DNA of 46,334 bases from Methanolobus halotolerans. Its GTDB lineage: Archaea > Halobacteriota > Methanosarcinia > Methanosarcinales > Methanosarcinaceae. Within the stretch, counting starts at the first letter, position 1. Each line of letters begins with the position of its first letter. Below the pieces are notes generated by a model. That model was not told the origin of the DNA. It worked only from the letters and a program-made list of their open reading frames with translations, and searched no databases. The stretch spans positions 1 through 46,334 of the forward strand of contig NZ_PGGK01000017.1 of the NCBI RefSeq assembly GCF_004745425.1. Reading direction: 5' to 3'. Below are positions 33,737 through 42,582 of this stretch, piece by piece. Made by a program: the position numbers and the translations under genes.

Positions 33737-35029
33737 ATGAGTCTGATAGAAAAGATTTTCGGGAAAAAACAGAAAGAAACAGAAACCGGACCTTTAAGGC
33801 TTGAGTTCAACAAACTGCCGGATCTTATCAGTGCGCAGTACAGAAAAAATCGGGATGTATCAGCACCGGTTATCGAAAAGAAGTACAAAGAGATCGGCAG
33901 TTCGGTCAGAGATATAAAGGATGCCAGAAAAGAACTGCTTGATGCTGAAGCGATCGCGGACGCCAATAAAAGAGCGGAGAAACTGGGAGACTCTAATCGT
34001 GAAAATGTTGCCCATAATCTTAACCTGATTATTGAAAAGATCCGCGTACCCTCAAATAAAGACCCGAAAAATGCCTTAGTGTTCTTTGAAGATTCCAAAG
34101 CCACCATGAAAAATGTATTGGACAACACCCGCAAGAGCCAGTTATATATTAAAGCTCTGTACCCCACGGAGTTTGAAAATATAAATCTCAGACTGGCAAA
34201 TCTTGAAAGTCTGCTGGATGAGCTTTATGAGATGATCAGGGATGACAAAAATAAGATAGATGCCTTCGAAAAGCTTCCTCAACATATGGAAAACATCAGC
34301 CAGAAAGAAAAAGAAGCTCAACTGAGTCGGAAGAGGATCCTTGCTCTTGAAGAAAAGTACGAATCCGCAAAAACGGATCTGGTAAATGCCGGTTCCGATA
34401 TCGCGAAACTCAGGAACAGCAGTGAATTCCAAAAGGCAAATGATCTTGAGAACAATATCAAGGCACTTGAAAATAAGATATATGCTGTTAACTCGGATAT
34501 CAGAAGATTGTTCACGCCCATGTCCAAGGCACTTTCCAGGATGGAAAAACAGGATAAGAACGAGATGCACGTACTGTCACCCGAGAACAGAAAGGTGCTC
34601 ATCATGCTCAAAGACGATCCCGCCTCGATCCCGGAAAAAGAGCTTGGACCATTTCTTGATATGCTTGAAAAGCGCATTCAAAGCAGGGACCTGGGACTTA
34701 AGGACCCGATGTATGAGAAGATACTCAGGCAAATCCATAAGTTAAAAGAAACAACAGCCATGTCAGACCTGCGCGAGCAGAGCAAGATGTATTCATCGGA
34801 TATTGAAACACTGACAGCTGAATTGAGTCGGCTGGATATCTACAGAGAGATGGACCTTCTTCAGACTCAGGAATCGCAATACAGGGATTCTATCGGGCTA
34901 ATATTGAGCAACATGGAAGCAGAGCATAAACACCTGGAAGAAATCGAAGAGCATCTGGAAATATCAAGGTCCATACTGAACTCTGAGGTAAAAGAGATCT
35001 TCGGGCAGGATGCTGAAATCGTTTACTGA
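33737..35029 (+). CDS. Unknown coiled-coil protein
   Basis: 430 residues, no recognised family, no signal peptide or membrane helix, so probably cytoplasmic. It starts MSLIEKIFGKKQKE and alternates long heptad-rich helices (about 45-80, 155-260, 340-415) with short charged linkers. Residues around 265-305 (RRLFTPMSKALSRMEKQDKN, LSPENRKVLIMLKDDP) look like a small helical domain. Charged residues dominate. It stands alone between modC and ppsA with its own A/T-rich upstream region. A structural or scaffold role is possible; nothing more can be supported. Confidence 0.8.
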   Translation: MSLIEKIFGKKQKETETGPLRLEFNKLPDLISAQYRKNRDVSAPVIEKKYKEIGSSVRDIKDARKELLDAEAIADANKRAEKLGDSNRENVAHNLNLIIEKIRVPSNKDPKNALVFFEDSKATMKNVLDNTRKSQLYIKALYPTEFENINLRLANLESLLDELYEMIRDDKNKIDAFEKLPQHMENISQKEKEAQLSRKRILALEEKYESAKTDLVNAGSDIAKLRNSSEFQKANDLENNIKALENKIYAVNSDIRRLFTPMSKALSRMEKQDKNEMHVLSPENRKVLIMLKDDPASIPEKELGPFLDMLEKRIQSRDLGLKDPMYEKILRQIHKLKETTAMSDLREQSKMYSSDIETLTAELSRLDIYREMDLLQTQESQYRDSIGLILSNMEAEHKHLEEIEEHLEISRSILNSEVKEIFGQDAEIVY

Positions 35030-35232
35030 GATACTTGCTGTGTGAGATCCAGGTCAATTACAGTTTGTATATTTTTCCCATAATTGATAGCAATGTGGCG
35101 CAAAGATGCGAATTAAAAAAGATTCTACTTTGCATCCTGCAATATTGTTGACTCCATGATAGAATCCATAAAGTCGAGACAGAGTATCTTTTATAATGCC
35201 TGAGTAACCCCGGTTCCCAAAAACATATACTT

Positions 35233-35269
35233 CTGGAAAACAATCATTGTATATACAGGGCTATTCCAG
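35233..35269 (+). promoter_or_regulatory. ppsA promoter flanked by inverted half-sites
   Basis: CTGGAA (35233-35238) and its complement TTCCAG (35264-35269) flank a TATA-like GTATATAC (35249-35256) just upstream of the ppsA start. A repressor bound to both half-sites would cover the TATA box. Confidence 0.4.
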
Positions 35270-35284
35270 AGTTAGGGGTTTAAT

Positions 35285-37702
35285 ATGGGAAACAGCAATT
35301 ATATTCGATGGTTCGAGGATATTACAATAGATGATGTTCCCCTGGTAGGAGGTAAGAATGCTTCCCTTGGGGAAATGTACAGGGAACTGACAAACAGGGG
35401 AGTCAAGATCCCGAACGGGTTTGCGGTCACTGCGGATGCCTACTGGCATGTGCTCAAATCCGCCGGAGCGCTTGAAAAGCTCAAAAATATCTTTGAAGGA
35501 CTGGATACAGAAAATGTCCACGACCTCTCTGAGCGGGGGAAAAAGGCAAGGAACATTATTCTTGATGCCGGCATTCCTGACGACCTCTGGAACGAGATAA
35601 AAGAGGCCTATGATAAACTCAGTGAACAGTACGGATCCGATACCGACGTGGCGGTGCGCAGTTCTGCAACAGCTGAAGACCTTCCCAATGCCTCCTTTGC
35701 AGGCCAGCAGGAAACATACCTGAACATTCACGGATACCATTCACTCAAAGATGCCTGTAGCAGATGCTTTGCATCGCTTTTCACTGACAGGGCGATATCT
35801 TACCGTGTTAACAATAATTTCGATCACTTCAAGGTCGGCCTCTCTGTAGGAGTGATGAAGATGGTGCGTTCAGACCTTGCATCCAGCGGAGTCATGTTCA
35901 CAATAGATACGGAAACCGGTTTTGAAGATGTGGTTTTCATTACAGCAACCTACGGCCTCGGAGAAAATATCGTTCAGGGACTTGTGAACCCGGACGAGTA
36001 CTACGTATTCAAACCCACCCTGAAGGAAGGTCTCATGCCTATCGTCAATAAGGCACTTGGTGAAAAGGAGATAAAGATGATATACGGCCAGGGTGATTCC
36101 AGGGTGCTTACCCGGAATGTGGATGTCCCGGCGGCTGACAGAAGACGTTTTTGTATCAACGATCAAGAGATACTCCAGCTTGCCAGCTACGGGGTCACCA
36201 TAGAAGATCACTATTCTAAAAAGAACGGAAAGAGATTACCCATGGACATCGAATGGGCAAAGGACGGGGAGACTGGAGAAATATTTATTGTTCAGGCAAG
36301 GCCCGAGACTGTACAGTCACAAAAGGAAAAAGATACACTGGAAACATACATACTTGATGAGAGGTCGTCGATCATTGTAACAGGCCGAAGCGTAGGTAGT
36401 AAGATAGCTACCGGCAAGGTGCGTGTCATCCAGGGTGTGTCAGAACTTTCATCTTTTAAGTCAGGAGAAGTGCTTGTTGCAGATACTACAACACCTGACT
36501 GGGAACCAGTTATGAAAAAAGCTGCAGCAATCATCACAAATAAGGGCGGGAGGACATGCCACGCAGCCATCGTGAGCCGTGAACTGGGAATACCTGCGGT
36601 GGTTGGTGCGGGAAACGCCACAGATAAATTAGAGTCGGGCATGGAAGTTACCTTAAGCTGTGCGGAAGGAGATGTAGGGAAAGTGTATGAAGGGGCACTT
36701 GAATTCCATACAGAAAGTGTTGACCTCAAGGAGATAGAAAGTGCTAAAACTGATATTATGATGAACCTGGGCAATCCCGAGGCAGCCTTTGGGCTGTCAA
36801 TGATCCCTAATAGCGGCATAGGACTCGCAAGGCTGGAGTTCATCATCTCAAACTACATACGGATACATCCCATGGCACTCGTGCACCCCGAAAAGGTAGA
36901 AGACACTTCTAGTCTTGAGGAAATCGAGAACCTCACAAAAGGTTATGAAAGCAAAGAGGACTACTTCGTGGAGAAGCTCTCCTTCGGGGTGGGAACCATT
37001 GCAGCTGCCTTCTATCCCAAACCAGTTGTTGTGCGTATGAGTGATTTCAAGTCTAACGAATATAAAAGCCTGCTAGGTGGAAAGTATTTCGAGTTCGAGG
37101 AGAACAACCCCATGCTGGGCTTCAGGGGCGCTTCCCGGTACTATGATGAGAGATACAGGGAAGGTTTCGCACTCGAATGCAGAGCAATGAAAAGGGTCAG
37201 AGAGGAAATGGGACTTACAAACCTTATTCTTATGATCCCGTTCTGCAGGAGGATCGAGGAAGCGGAAAAAGTACTTTCGGAGATGAAGAATCATGGTCTT
37301 GAAAGAGGGAAGAACGAACTGCAGATATATGTCATGTGCGAGATACCAAGCAACATTCTCCTGGTAGATGAGTTCAGTAAGTACTTTGACGGCTTTTCCA
37401 TTGGTTCCAACGACCTGACCCAGCTGACCCTGGGTGTTGACAGGGATTCGGAGATACTTGCCGAAGCCTTTGATGAAAGGGATGAGGCTGTGAAGAAAAT
37501 AGTATCCATGGCTATAAAGGGAGCAAAGAGAAATGGCAAGCACAGCGGACTTTGCGGACAGGCACCAAGTGATTTTCCGGAGTTTGCGGAGTTCCTTGTA
37601 AAAGAAGGCATAGACTCCATATCCCTTAATCCCGATTCTGTAATGAAAATCGTGCCACGCATAAGGCAGGCCGAGAAAGAAATGGAAAAAAGGGATGGAT
37701 GA
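35285..37702 (+). CDS. ppsA: Phosphoenolpyruvate synthase
   Basis: 805 residues in the usual three domains. The ATP-binding part begins GGKNASLGEMYRELTNRGVKIPNGFAV and includes AVRSSATAEDLPNASFAGQQETYLN. The swivelling domain carries the phosphorylated His426 in GGRTCHAAIVSRELGIPAVVG. The carboxy-terminal PEP-binding barrel has FRGASRYYDERY, IGSNDLTQLTLGVDRDS and the catalytic-cysteine segment SGLCGQAPSD. It makes PEP from pyruvate and ATP, the entry to gluconeogenesis in methanogens. Upstream, an inverted repeat flanks the TATA box. Confidence 0.96.
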   Translation: MGNSNYIRWFEDITIDDVPLVGGKNASLGEMYRELTNRGVKIPNGFAVTADAYWHVLKSAGALEKLKNIFEGLDTENVHDLSERGKKARNIILDAGIPDDLWNEIKEAYDKLSEQYGSDTDVAVRSSATAEDLPNASFAGQQETYLNIHGYHSLKDACSRCFASLFTDRAISYRVNNNFDHFKVGLSVGVMKMVRSDLASSGVMFTIDTETGFEDVVFITATYGLGENIVQGLVNPDEYYVFKPTLKEGLMPIVNKALGEKEIKMIYGQGDSRVLTRNVDVPAADRRRFCINDQEILQLASYGVTIEDHYSKKNGKRLPMDIEWAKDGETGEIFIVQARPETVQSQKEKDTLETYILDERSSIIVTGRSVGSKIATGKVRVIQGVSELSSFKSGEVLVADTTTPDWEPVMKKAAAIITNKGGRTCHAAIVSRELGIPAVVGAGNATDKLESGMEVTLSCAEGDVGKVYEGALEFHTESVDLKEIESAKTDIMMNLGNPEAAFGLSMIPNSGIGLARLEFIISNYIRIHPMALVHPEKVEDTSSLEEIENLTKGYESKEDYFVEKLSFGVGTIAAAFYPKPVVVRMSDFKSNEYKSLLGGKYFEFEENNPMLGFRGASRYYDERYREGFALECRAMKRVREEMGLTNLILMIPFCRRIEEAEKVLSEMKNHGLERGKNELQIYVMCEIPSNILLVDEFSKYFDGFSIGSNDLTQLTLGVDRDSEILAEAFDERDEAVKKIVSMAIKGAKRNGKHSGLCGQAPSDFPEFAEFLVKEGIDSISLNPDSVMKIVPRIRQAEKEMEKRDG

Positions 37703-37846
37703 CCAATAGACCTCTGAGCCATGGAAGATTCTCCACATATTGTTTTTATTATGCATGATTCAAAATGCTTATATGACACAAATAATAAATGAATAATAAG
37801 ATTGTCCATTAACACAATGGCAATCTGCACTGGAGAGGGGACTGCA

Positions 37847-37922
37847 GTTTAACCGGCTACGCTATCTTTGAGCGCAGGGGGCCTTTAAACAAAGGGTAAA
37901 CCAGTTTCCGTTTTACAGAAAC
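37847..37922 (+). ncRNA. Candidate structured RNA leader upstream of sod
   Basis: A nested structure can form: GTTTAA (37847-37852) with TTAAAC (37885-37890), GGC (37855-37857) with GCC (37881-37883), and CGCT (37860-37863) with AGCG (37871-37874). A second hairpin, GTTTC (37904-37908) with GAAAC (37918-37922), follows. The local G+C content is higher than in the flanking A/T-rich DNA. It ends 31 bases before the sod start. It matches no riboswitch class I can recognise. Confidence 0.35.
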
Positions 37923-37953
37923 CAGGCTATTAAATTAACAGAAGAGGGAAAAG

Positions 37954-38562
37954 ATGGGGAACAAACAATACACACTACCGGACCTGCCGTACGGTTACGC
38001 AGAACTGGAACCATATATTTCAGAAGAACAGTTGAGAACACACCATGATAAGCATCACAGTAGCTATGTCAAGAAGGCTAACTCAATCATGGAAAACATG
38101 GAGAAGGCAATAAAAGAGGACAGGGACTATGATGTCAAAATGACAGCAAAGACACTGGCATTCAATATTGGAGGGCATGTCCTGCACAGCTACTTCTGGC
38201 CGAGCATGGGACCTGAGAACAAGGTCAGCAAGGAACCAGTGGGAGAGATCGCAGACCAGATCAAAGCCGATTTCGGGAGTTATGAGCGCTTCAAGAAGGA
38301 TTTTTCAGAGGCAGCCTCAACAGTGGAGGGTTCCGGCTGGGTAGTACTTACATACTGCCATACAGTAGAAAAGCTTGCGATAATGCAGGTGGAGAAACAT
38401 AACGACGTCGTTTTCCCGGAATATCCCATCCTTATGCCACTGGATATGTGGGAGCACGCATTCTATATCGATTACAAGAACGAGAAAACCAAATTCATCG
38501 ACGCTTTCTGGAACATAGTCAACTGGGATAAGATCGATGAGAGATTCAAGGCATTAAAATAA
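37954..38562 (+). CDS. sod: Superoxide dismutase, Fe/Mn family
   Basis: 202 residues. Family signatures are HHDKHHSSYV (ligand His30), GGHVLHSYFWPSM and the DMWEHAFYIDY ligand pair. The residue equivalent to the Gln/His that distinguishes Mn and Fe enzymes appears to be His in VEKHNDV, as in archaeal iron enzymes, so Fe is the likelier metal. It removes superoxide in the cytoplasm, useful to an anaerobe exposed to oxygen. GAAGAGGGA precedes the ATG. A T-rich tract follows the stop. Confidence 0.95.
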   Translation: MGNKQYTLPDLPYGYAELEPYISEEQLRTHHDKHHSSYVKKANSIMENMEKAIKEDRDYDVKMTAKTLAFNIGGHVLHSYFWPSMGPENKVSKEPVGEIADQIKADFGSYERFKKDFSEAASTVEGSGWVVLTYCHTVEKLAIMQVEKHNDVVFPEYPILMPLDMWEHAFYIDYKNEKTKFIDAFWNIVNWDKIDERFKALK

Positions 38563-38596
38563 ATGTCTTTTCTTTTTTTCAGGGAAGAAACATATT

Positions 38597-40871
38597 CTAA
38601 GTCTCTTGCTTACGCGGAATCACAAAAGTGAACGTACTTCCATTTCCGGGGCTGCTCCTGACCCATATCGTGCCGCAGTGCATTTCCACGAATTTCTTTG
38701 CAAGTACTAGGCCAAGGCCTGTCCCCCCATACTCTCTGTTAGTATCAGGATCAAGTTGCTTAAAGGGCTTGAACAGTTCTTTTTGCTGTATTTCAGATAT
38801 CCCGATACCATTATCCCTGACACTGACAGATAAATCATTTAAGCTGCAATCGACAATAATTTCAATGCTGCCACCTGCAGGAGTGAATTTTACTGCATTG
38901 CTGAGAAGATTAAACATAACCTTCCTGATCTTGAGTTTATCAGCATAAATATCGCAATCCGGGATATCACCTGTCACTAAAAGATCAATATCTTTATTTT
39001 TCAGCAATGGTTCAAGAGTTTGCACGAGTTCACCTAACAGCTCATTTATCCTGAAAGTCTCCGGATCCAGATCCAGTTTACCTGCCTCTATCTTCGATAT
39101 GTCAAGGATGTCATTTATGATATTGAGAAGATGCCTTCCACTACGGTTAATATTAGCAACGTATTGCTTCTGCTTTCGATTTAATTCCCCGAATATCTCC
39201 TCGCTCAGCATATCTGAAAAGCCGATTATGGAATTCAATGGTGTGCGGAGCTCGTGACTCATGTTTGCAAGGAACTGGCTCTTTGTCTGGTTAGCTGACT
39301 CGGCCATCATCTTTGCCTCAACAAGGGCTCCTTCTGCGTCCTTACTTTCAGTAATGTCAAATATTATACCCTGAAGGTAAACAATATCCCCTTTACTGTC
39401 CCGCTTTATAAGATTTCTTTCATCTACCCAGCGAACCTCCCCGGACCCTGTCAGTATTCTGTATTCCTGCTGGAGCCCATTTACACCCTCTTCAATTTTG
39501 CTGTTCAGCTCATTAAGTACATTTTCGCGATCATCCGGATGAACAATCTCCCCATACCAGACATGTCCACTAACCACCTCTTCTGGAGAATAGCCAATGT
39601 TCTTTATGCCATCAGAAACCAGTTCAAAAGGCCATTCACTCGTAAATCCGGATTTGAAGACTATAACCGGGCTACTGTCAATTATTTTCTTTATTTCTTT
39701 CATGGATGTGGCAGATTTTTCCAGCGCCTCCAGTATATTGTTCAAACCTTCTGGAATTTCTTTAAAGTCAACATCCACATCCGTATCTGCCCGACTGCTC
39801 AGTTTGCCTTTCAAGGCTTCTTCGGAGATATTCTGGAAATCCCTGACAATTCTGTTTATCGGATGTGTTATCGAACTTGCGATCAGGAACGCTACGCATC
39901 CCATGAAAATGGTTGAGATCACGGAGATGGTCATCAGTTGCTGGTGCAGATCGTTGACACCAGCGAACATCTCTTTTTCAGGGACTACGATTACAAAGGA
40001 GGAATCACCTGAAATTACAGGTTCATAGAACATCACAACATCCTTGCCGGTTGTCGGATCGAGCATCTTTACATTCCCACCCTGACCGTTTTTGATATCA
40101 TCTGCCATCTCCCGGAAGGCAGGATCATCCATATCCTGAATTTTGTTGAATCCGATCCACTCTTTTTCAGTGGGGCGGGACATAAGTATTCCTGTACTGC
40201 TTACCATGAAAGCATAGCCGGTATCAAAGATAGTCACATTGCTGACAATGCTGTCGATATAGTCAAGAGAGAGGTCCACCCCCCCCAATCCCTGTAAAAG
40301 TTCCGTTCTCTGTGATCGGAGATACAAAACTAACGATTAGATCCCCTTCATAGAAATAGGGCTCTGTGATGACATCAGTACCAAGATTCTTAGGAAGCTG
40401 GTAGTAATCGGACGTTTGATAGTACAGCAGAGGATCAAGTCCGACAGTACCATTAAGCTTGTTCCAGTAAGGTATGAACCTCCCGGCCTCATCGTGGCCA
40501 GGAGAAAGCGCATATTCGGCATCCATCCCATCAAATGCATCGATCTCATAGCATACATAGGTACCAAGCAGTTCCGGGTTATCCAGGAGAATCTGCCTGA
40601 GCATGTTATTCACTTCACTGCGGTCACTTCCTTCATACTCTTTCATGGTACTGGAAATGGTCCGTGCCATTACCATGCTTGCGCGCATGTCCGTATCGAA
40701 CCTGTTGGCATAATTCTCAACTGTGATCATGGATTGCTGGTAAGCAAGCTCTGTCTGCTAATCCCTGACAGTGGATGTGATAGCCATTGTGGCCCCTGTC
40801 ATGACAAGTACAGTCCCAATAGTGATAAGCAGTAGTAATTTTGTCTCAAGTTCTACATTTTTCCATTTCAT
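38597..40871 (-). pseudogene. Membrane histidine kinase (Cache-PAS-HisKA-HATPase), interrupted
   Basis: Reading from ATG 40871 gives KWKNVELETKLLLLITIGTVLV, a membrane helix, then an in-frame TAG as codon 38 (40758-40760), then QTELAYQQSMITVENYANRF and an extracellular Cache domain. At the C8 run 40279-40286 (G8 on the coding strand) the frame shifts; removing one G restores the typical Cache sequence [11 protein letters not shown]. Beyond it are a second membrane helix, a HAMP-like linker, a PAS domain, HisKA with [16 protein letters not shown], and an ATPase with [18 protein letters not shown] and GGTGLGL. The 576-residue 3' part from 40327 is an intact frame. It stops with TAG. No response regulator is adjacent. 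Confidence 0.85.
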
Positions 40872-40914
40872 GCCAATTGAATATCAGGGTACTGTTGATA
40901 TTTTCAATAAAGAT

Positions 40915-40936
40915 CCAAAGTAACTCCAGAGTAACT
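40915..40936 (-). promoter_or_regulatory. Direct repeat upstream of the histidine kinase
   Basis: AGTAACT occurs at 40919-40925 and 40930-40936, 11 bases apart, one helical turn. The first copy lies within the 11-mer (minus strand GAGTTACTTTG, 40916-40926) that also precedes pilin array 1. Confidence 0.35.
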
Positions 40937-41096
40937 TATCATCATACATATTTTAATCTTTATATAAATAATATACTTTTATTATATTACTATTTGGGAC
41001 TACCTATCTAAAAAGTAGCAATTCAGACTCATACGTACATGGGTGTATGACAGGTTGGATATATCCGGAATTAAACAGTATCGGAAAAATAAAAAA

Positions 41097-41171
41097 CGAT
41101 CCCGAAGGGATTTGAACCCTTGACCCTCGGGTTAGAAGCCCGATGCTATATCCTGGCTAAGCCACGGGACC
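41097..41171 (-). tRNA. tRNA-Arg (anticodon TCT)
   Basis: 75 bases. Acceptor stem GGTCCCG pairs with CGGGATC (one G-T pair), discriminator G. Anticodon stem TCGGG/CCCGA encloses CTTCTAA with anticodon TCT; the T arm is AGGGTTCAAATCCCT. No intron, CCA not encoded. A run of six T follows on the transcribed strand. Confidence 0.93.
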
Positions 41172-41269
41172 GCGCATAATGCTTGCAGGGGTACGAAATA
41201 GACGTTTAAACATAAAAGCCTTTTGTGCCATGTGAACCAGTAGCTGATCCGGCAAGATATAGTGAATAC

Positions 41270-41312
41270 AAATATATAATAGTTTGACATCAAAACTACC
41301 ATCAATTTGATG
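41270..41312 (+). promoter_or_regulatory. ilvE promoter with palindrome near the ribosome site
   Basis: TATA-like AATATATAAT at about 41270-41279 is followed by an imperfect dyad AGTTTGACATCAAAACT (41281-41297) and a perfect palindrome CATCAATTTGATG (41300-41312) next to the ribosome site. These may be operators or a leader hairpin. Confidence 0.4.
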
Positions 41313-41322
41313 AGGCTTTATA

Positions 41323-42201
41323 ATGAGTGAACTTATGATCTATAATAACGGTGATTTCGTCCCAAAATCAAAGGCAACAACCTCTATATACGACCACGGG
41401 TTCCTTTACGGAGATGGTGTGTTCGAAGGTATCAGAGCCTACAACGGACGGGTCTTCAAGTTAAGGGAGCATGTTGACAGGCTCTATGACTCTGCAAAAG
41501 CAATAGCCCTCAATATCCCGATGTCCAAGGAAGAGATGGAAGAAGCAATTCTGGAAACGCTCAGAAAAAACAATCTGAAGGATGCATATATCAGGCCGAT
41601 TGTATCAAGAGGCATCGGAGACCTGGGACTCGACCCGAGGAAATGCCCAAAACCCAACGTTTTTATAATTAGCCAGGAATGGGGCGCAATGTACGGAGAC
41701 CTCTACGAGGTTGGCCTTACAGGAGTTACCGTTGCGGTCAGAAGGAACTCGGCTGATGCACTTTCCCCGAATATCAAATCGCTCAATTACCTGAACAACA
41801 TCCTCGCAAAGATCGAGGCAAACGAAAAAGGCGGCGATGAAGCTATTTTCTTCGACGGGAACGGCTATCTTTCCGAAGGTTCCGGAGACAATATATTCAT
41901 TATAAAAAACGGTAAGGTCTACACCCCCCCGACCATCAACAACCTCAAGGGAATTACAAGAGCTGCTGCAATTGAGCTTCTCAAAGAGATGGATATCGAG
42001 GTCTGTGTGGAGAATCTAGGACTTTTCGACCTCTATACAGCTGATGAGATATTTGTCACGGGTACGGCTGCAGAAGCTGCCCCTCTTGTCAAGGTAGATG
42101 GCCGAGACATCGGCGATGGAAAGCCAGGGCCTATTACAAAGAAGATGATAGATGCTTTTGAGTATATTACCCAGAATACAGGAACCCCGATCTATCCTTA
42201 A
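41323..42201 (+). CDS. ilvE: Branched-chain amino acid aminotransferase
   Basis: 292 residues of the fold-type IV PLP class. [36 protein letters not shown] is the family amino terminus. The PLP lysine lies in [14 protein letters not shown]. The cofactor-phosphate segments [17 protein letters not shown] and [13 protein letters not shown], and [18 protein letters not shown] at the carboxy end, complete the site. It catalyses the last step in synthesis of leucine, isoleucine and valine with glutamate as donor. It is a lone gene followed by a strong terminator. Confidence 0.94.
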   Translation: MSELMIYNNGDFVPKSKATTSIYDHGFLYGDGVFEGIRAYNGRVFKLREHVDRLYDSAKAIALNIPMSKEEMEEAILETLRKNNLKDAYIRPIVSRGIGDLGLDPRKCPKPNVFIISQEWGAMYGDLYEVGLTGVTVAVRRNSADALSPNIKSLNYLNNILAKIEANEKGGDEAIFFDGNGYLSEGSGDNIFIIKNGKVYTPPTINNLKGITRAAAIELLKEMDIEVCVENLGLFDLYTADEIFVTGTAAEAAPLVKVDGRDIGDGKPGPITKKMIDAFEYITQNTGTPIYP

Positions 42202-42211
42202 ATCTTTTTTT

Positions 42212-42229
42212 AAAGGGGTTCCCCTTTTT
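42212..42229 (+). terminator. Intrinsic terminator after ilvE
   Basis: AAAGGGG (42212-42218) and CCCCTTT (42221-42227) form a seven-pair stem with a two-base loop, continued by T residues; a run of seven T also precedes it at about 42205-42211. Confidence 0.65.
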
Positions 42230-42323
42230 CTATTTCCAAGTTTTCATTATTTCCACATAATTATATATTAATATTATAATACTATACTCTGAGTAGAATG
42301 ATAAACCTGAACGAGGAATAAGA

Positions 42324-42572
42324 ATGGACATAACTGGAGAAAAAGGCAAAGTAGTGATGAAGAACCTCAAATACCTCAATGATTCGGTAATGGCGATATT
42401 GCTGCTTATGCCCGTTACCCTTGTGATCACCTTCGAAGCCCTGGATTCAACCCACAACCTGAAGATACTTTCACTTGTCACGTGGGTCGTATATCTCATT
42501 GGCCTGTGGTACGTTGCATCAAGGGTCTTCAAACTTAACAAAACGCTTATAGGGTATCTCGACGAAGAATAA
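42324..42572 (+). CDS. Small two-helix membrane protein, unknown
   Basis: 82 residues. Two hydrophobic helices (about 21-38, SVMAILLLMPVTLVITFE, and 49-67, LSLVTWVVYLIGLWYVAS) are flanked by basic residues, with an acidic tail YLDEE. No family recognised. GAGGAATAAGA precedes the ATG. It ends 10 bases before the moeA fusion, so they may be cotranscribed; a functional link is not established. Confidence 0.65.
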   Translation: MDITGEKGKVVMKNLKYLNDSVMAILLLMPVTLVITFEALDSTHNLKILSLVTWVVYLIGLWYVASRVFKLNKTLIGYLDEE

Positions 42573-42582
42573 GCCGAGCATA

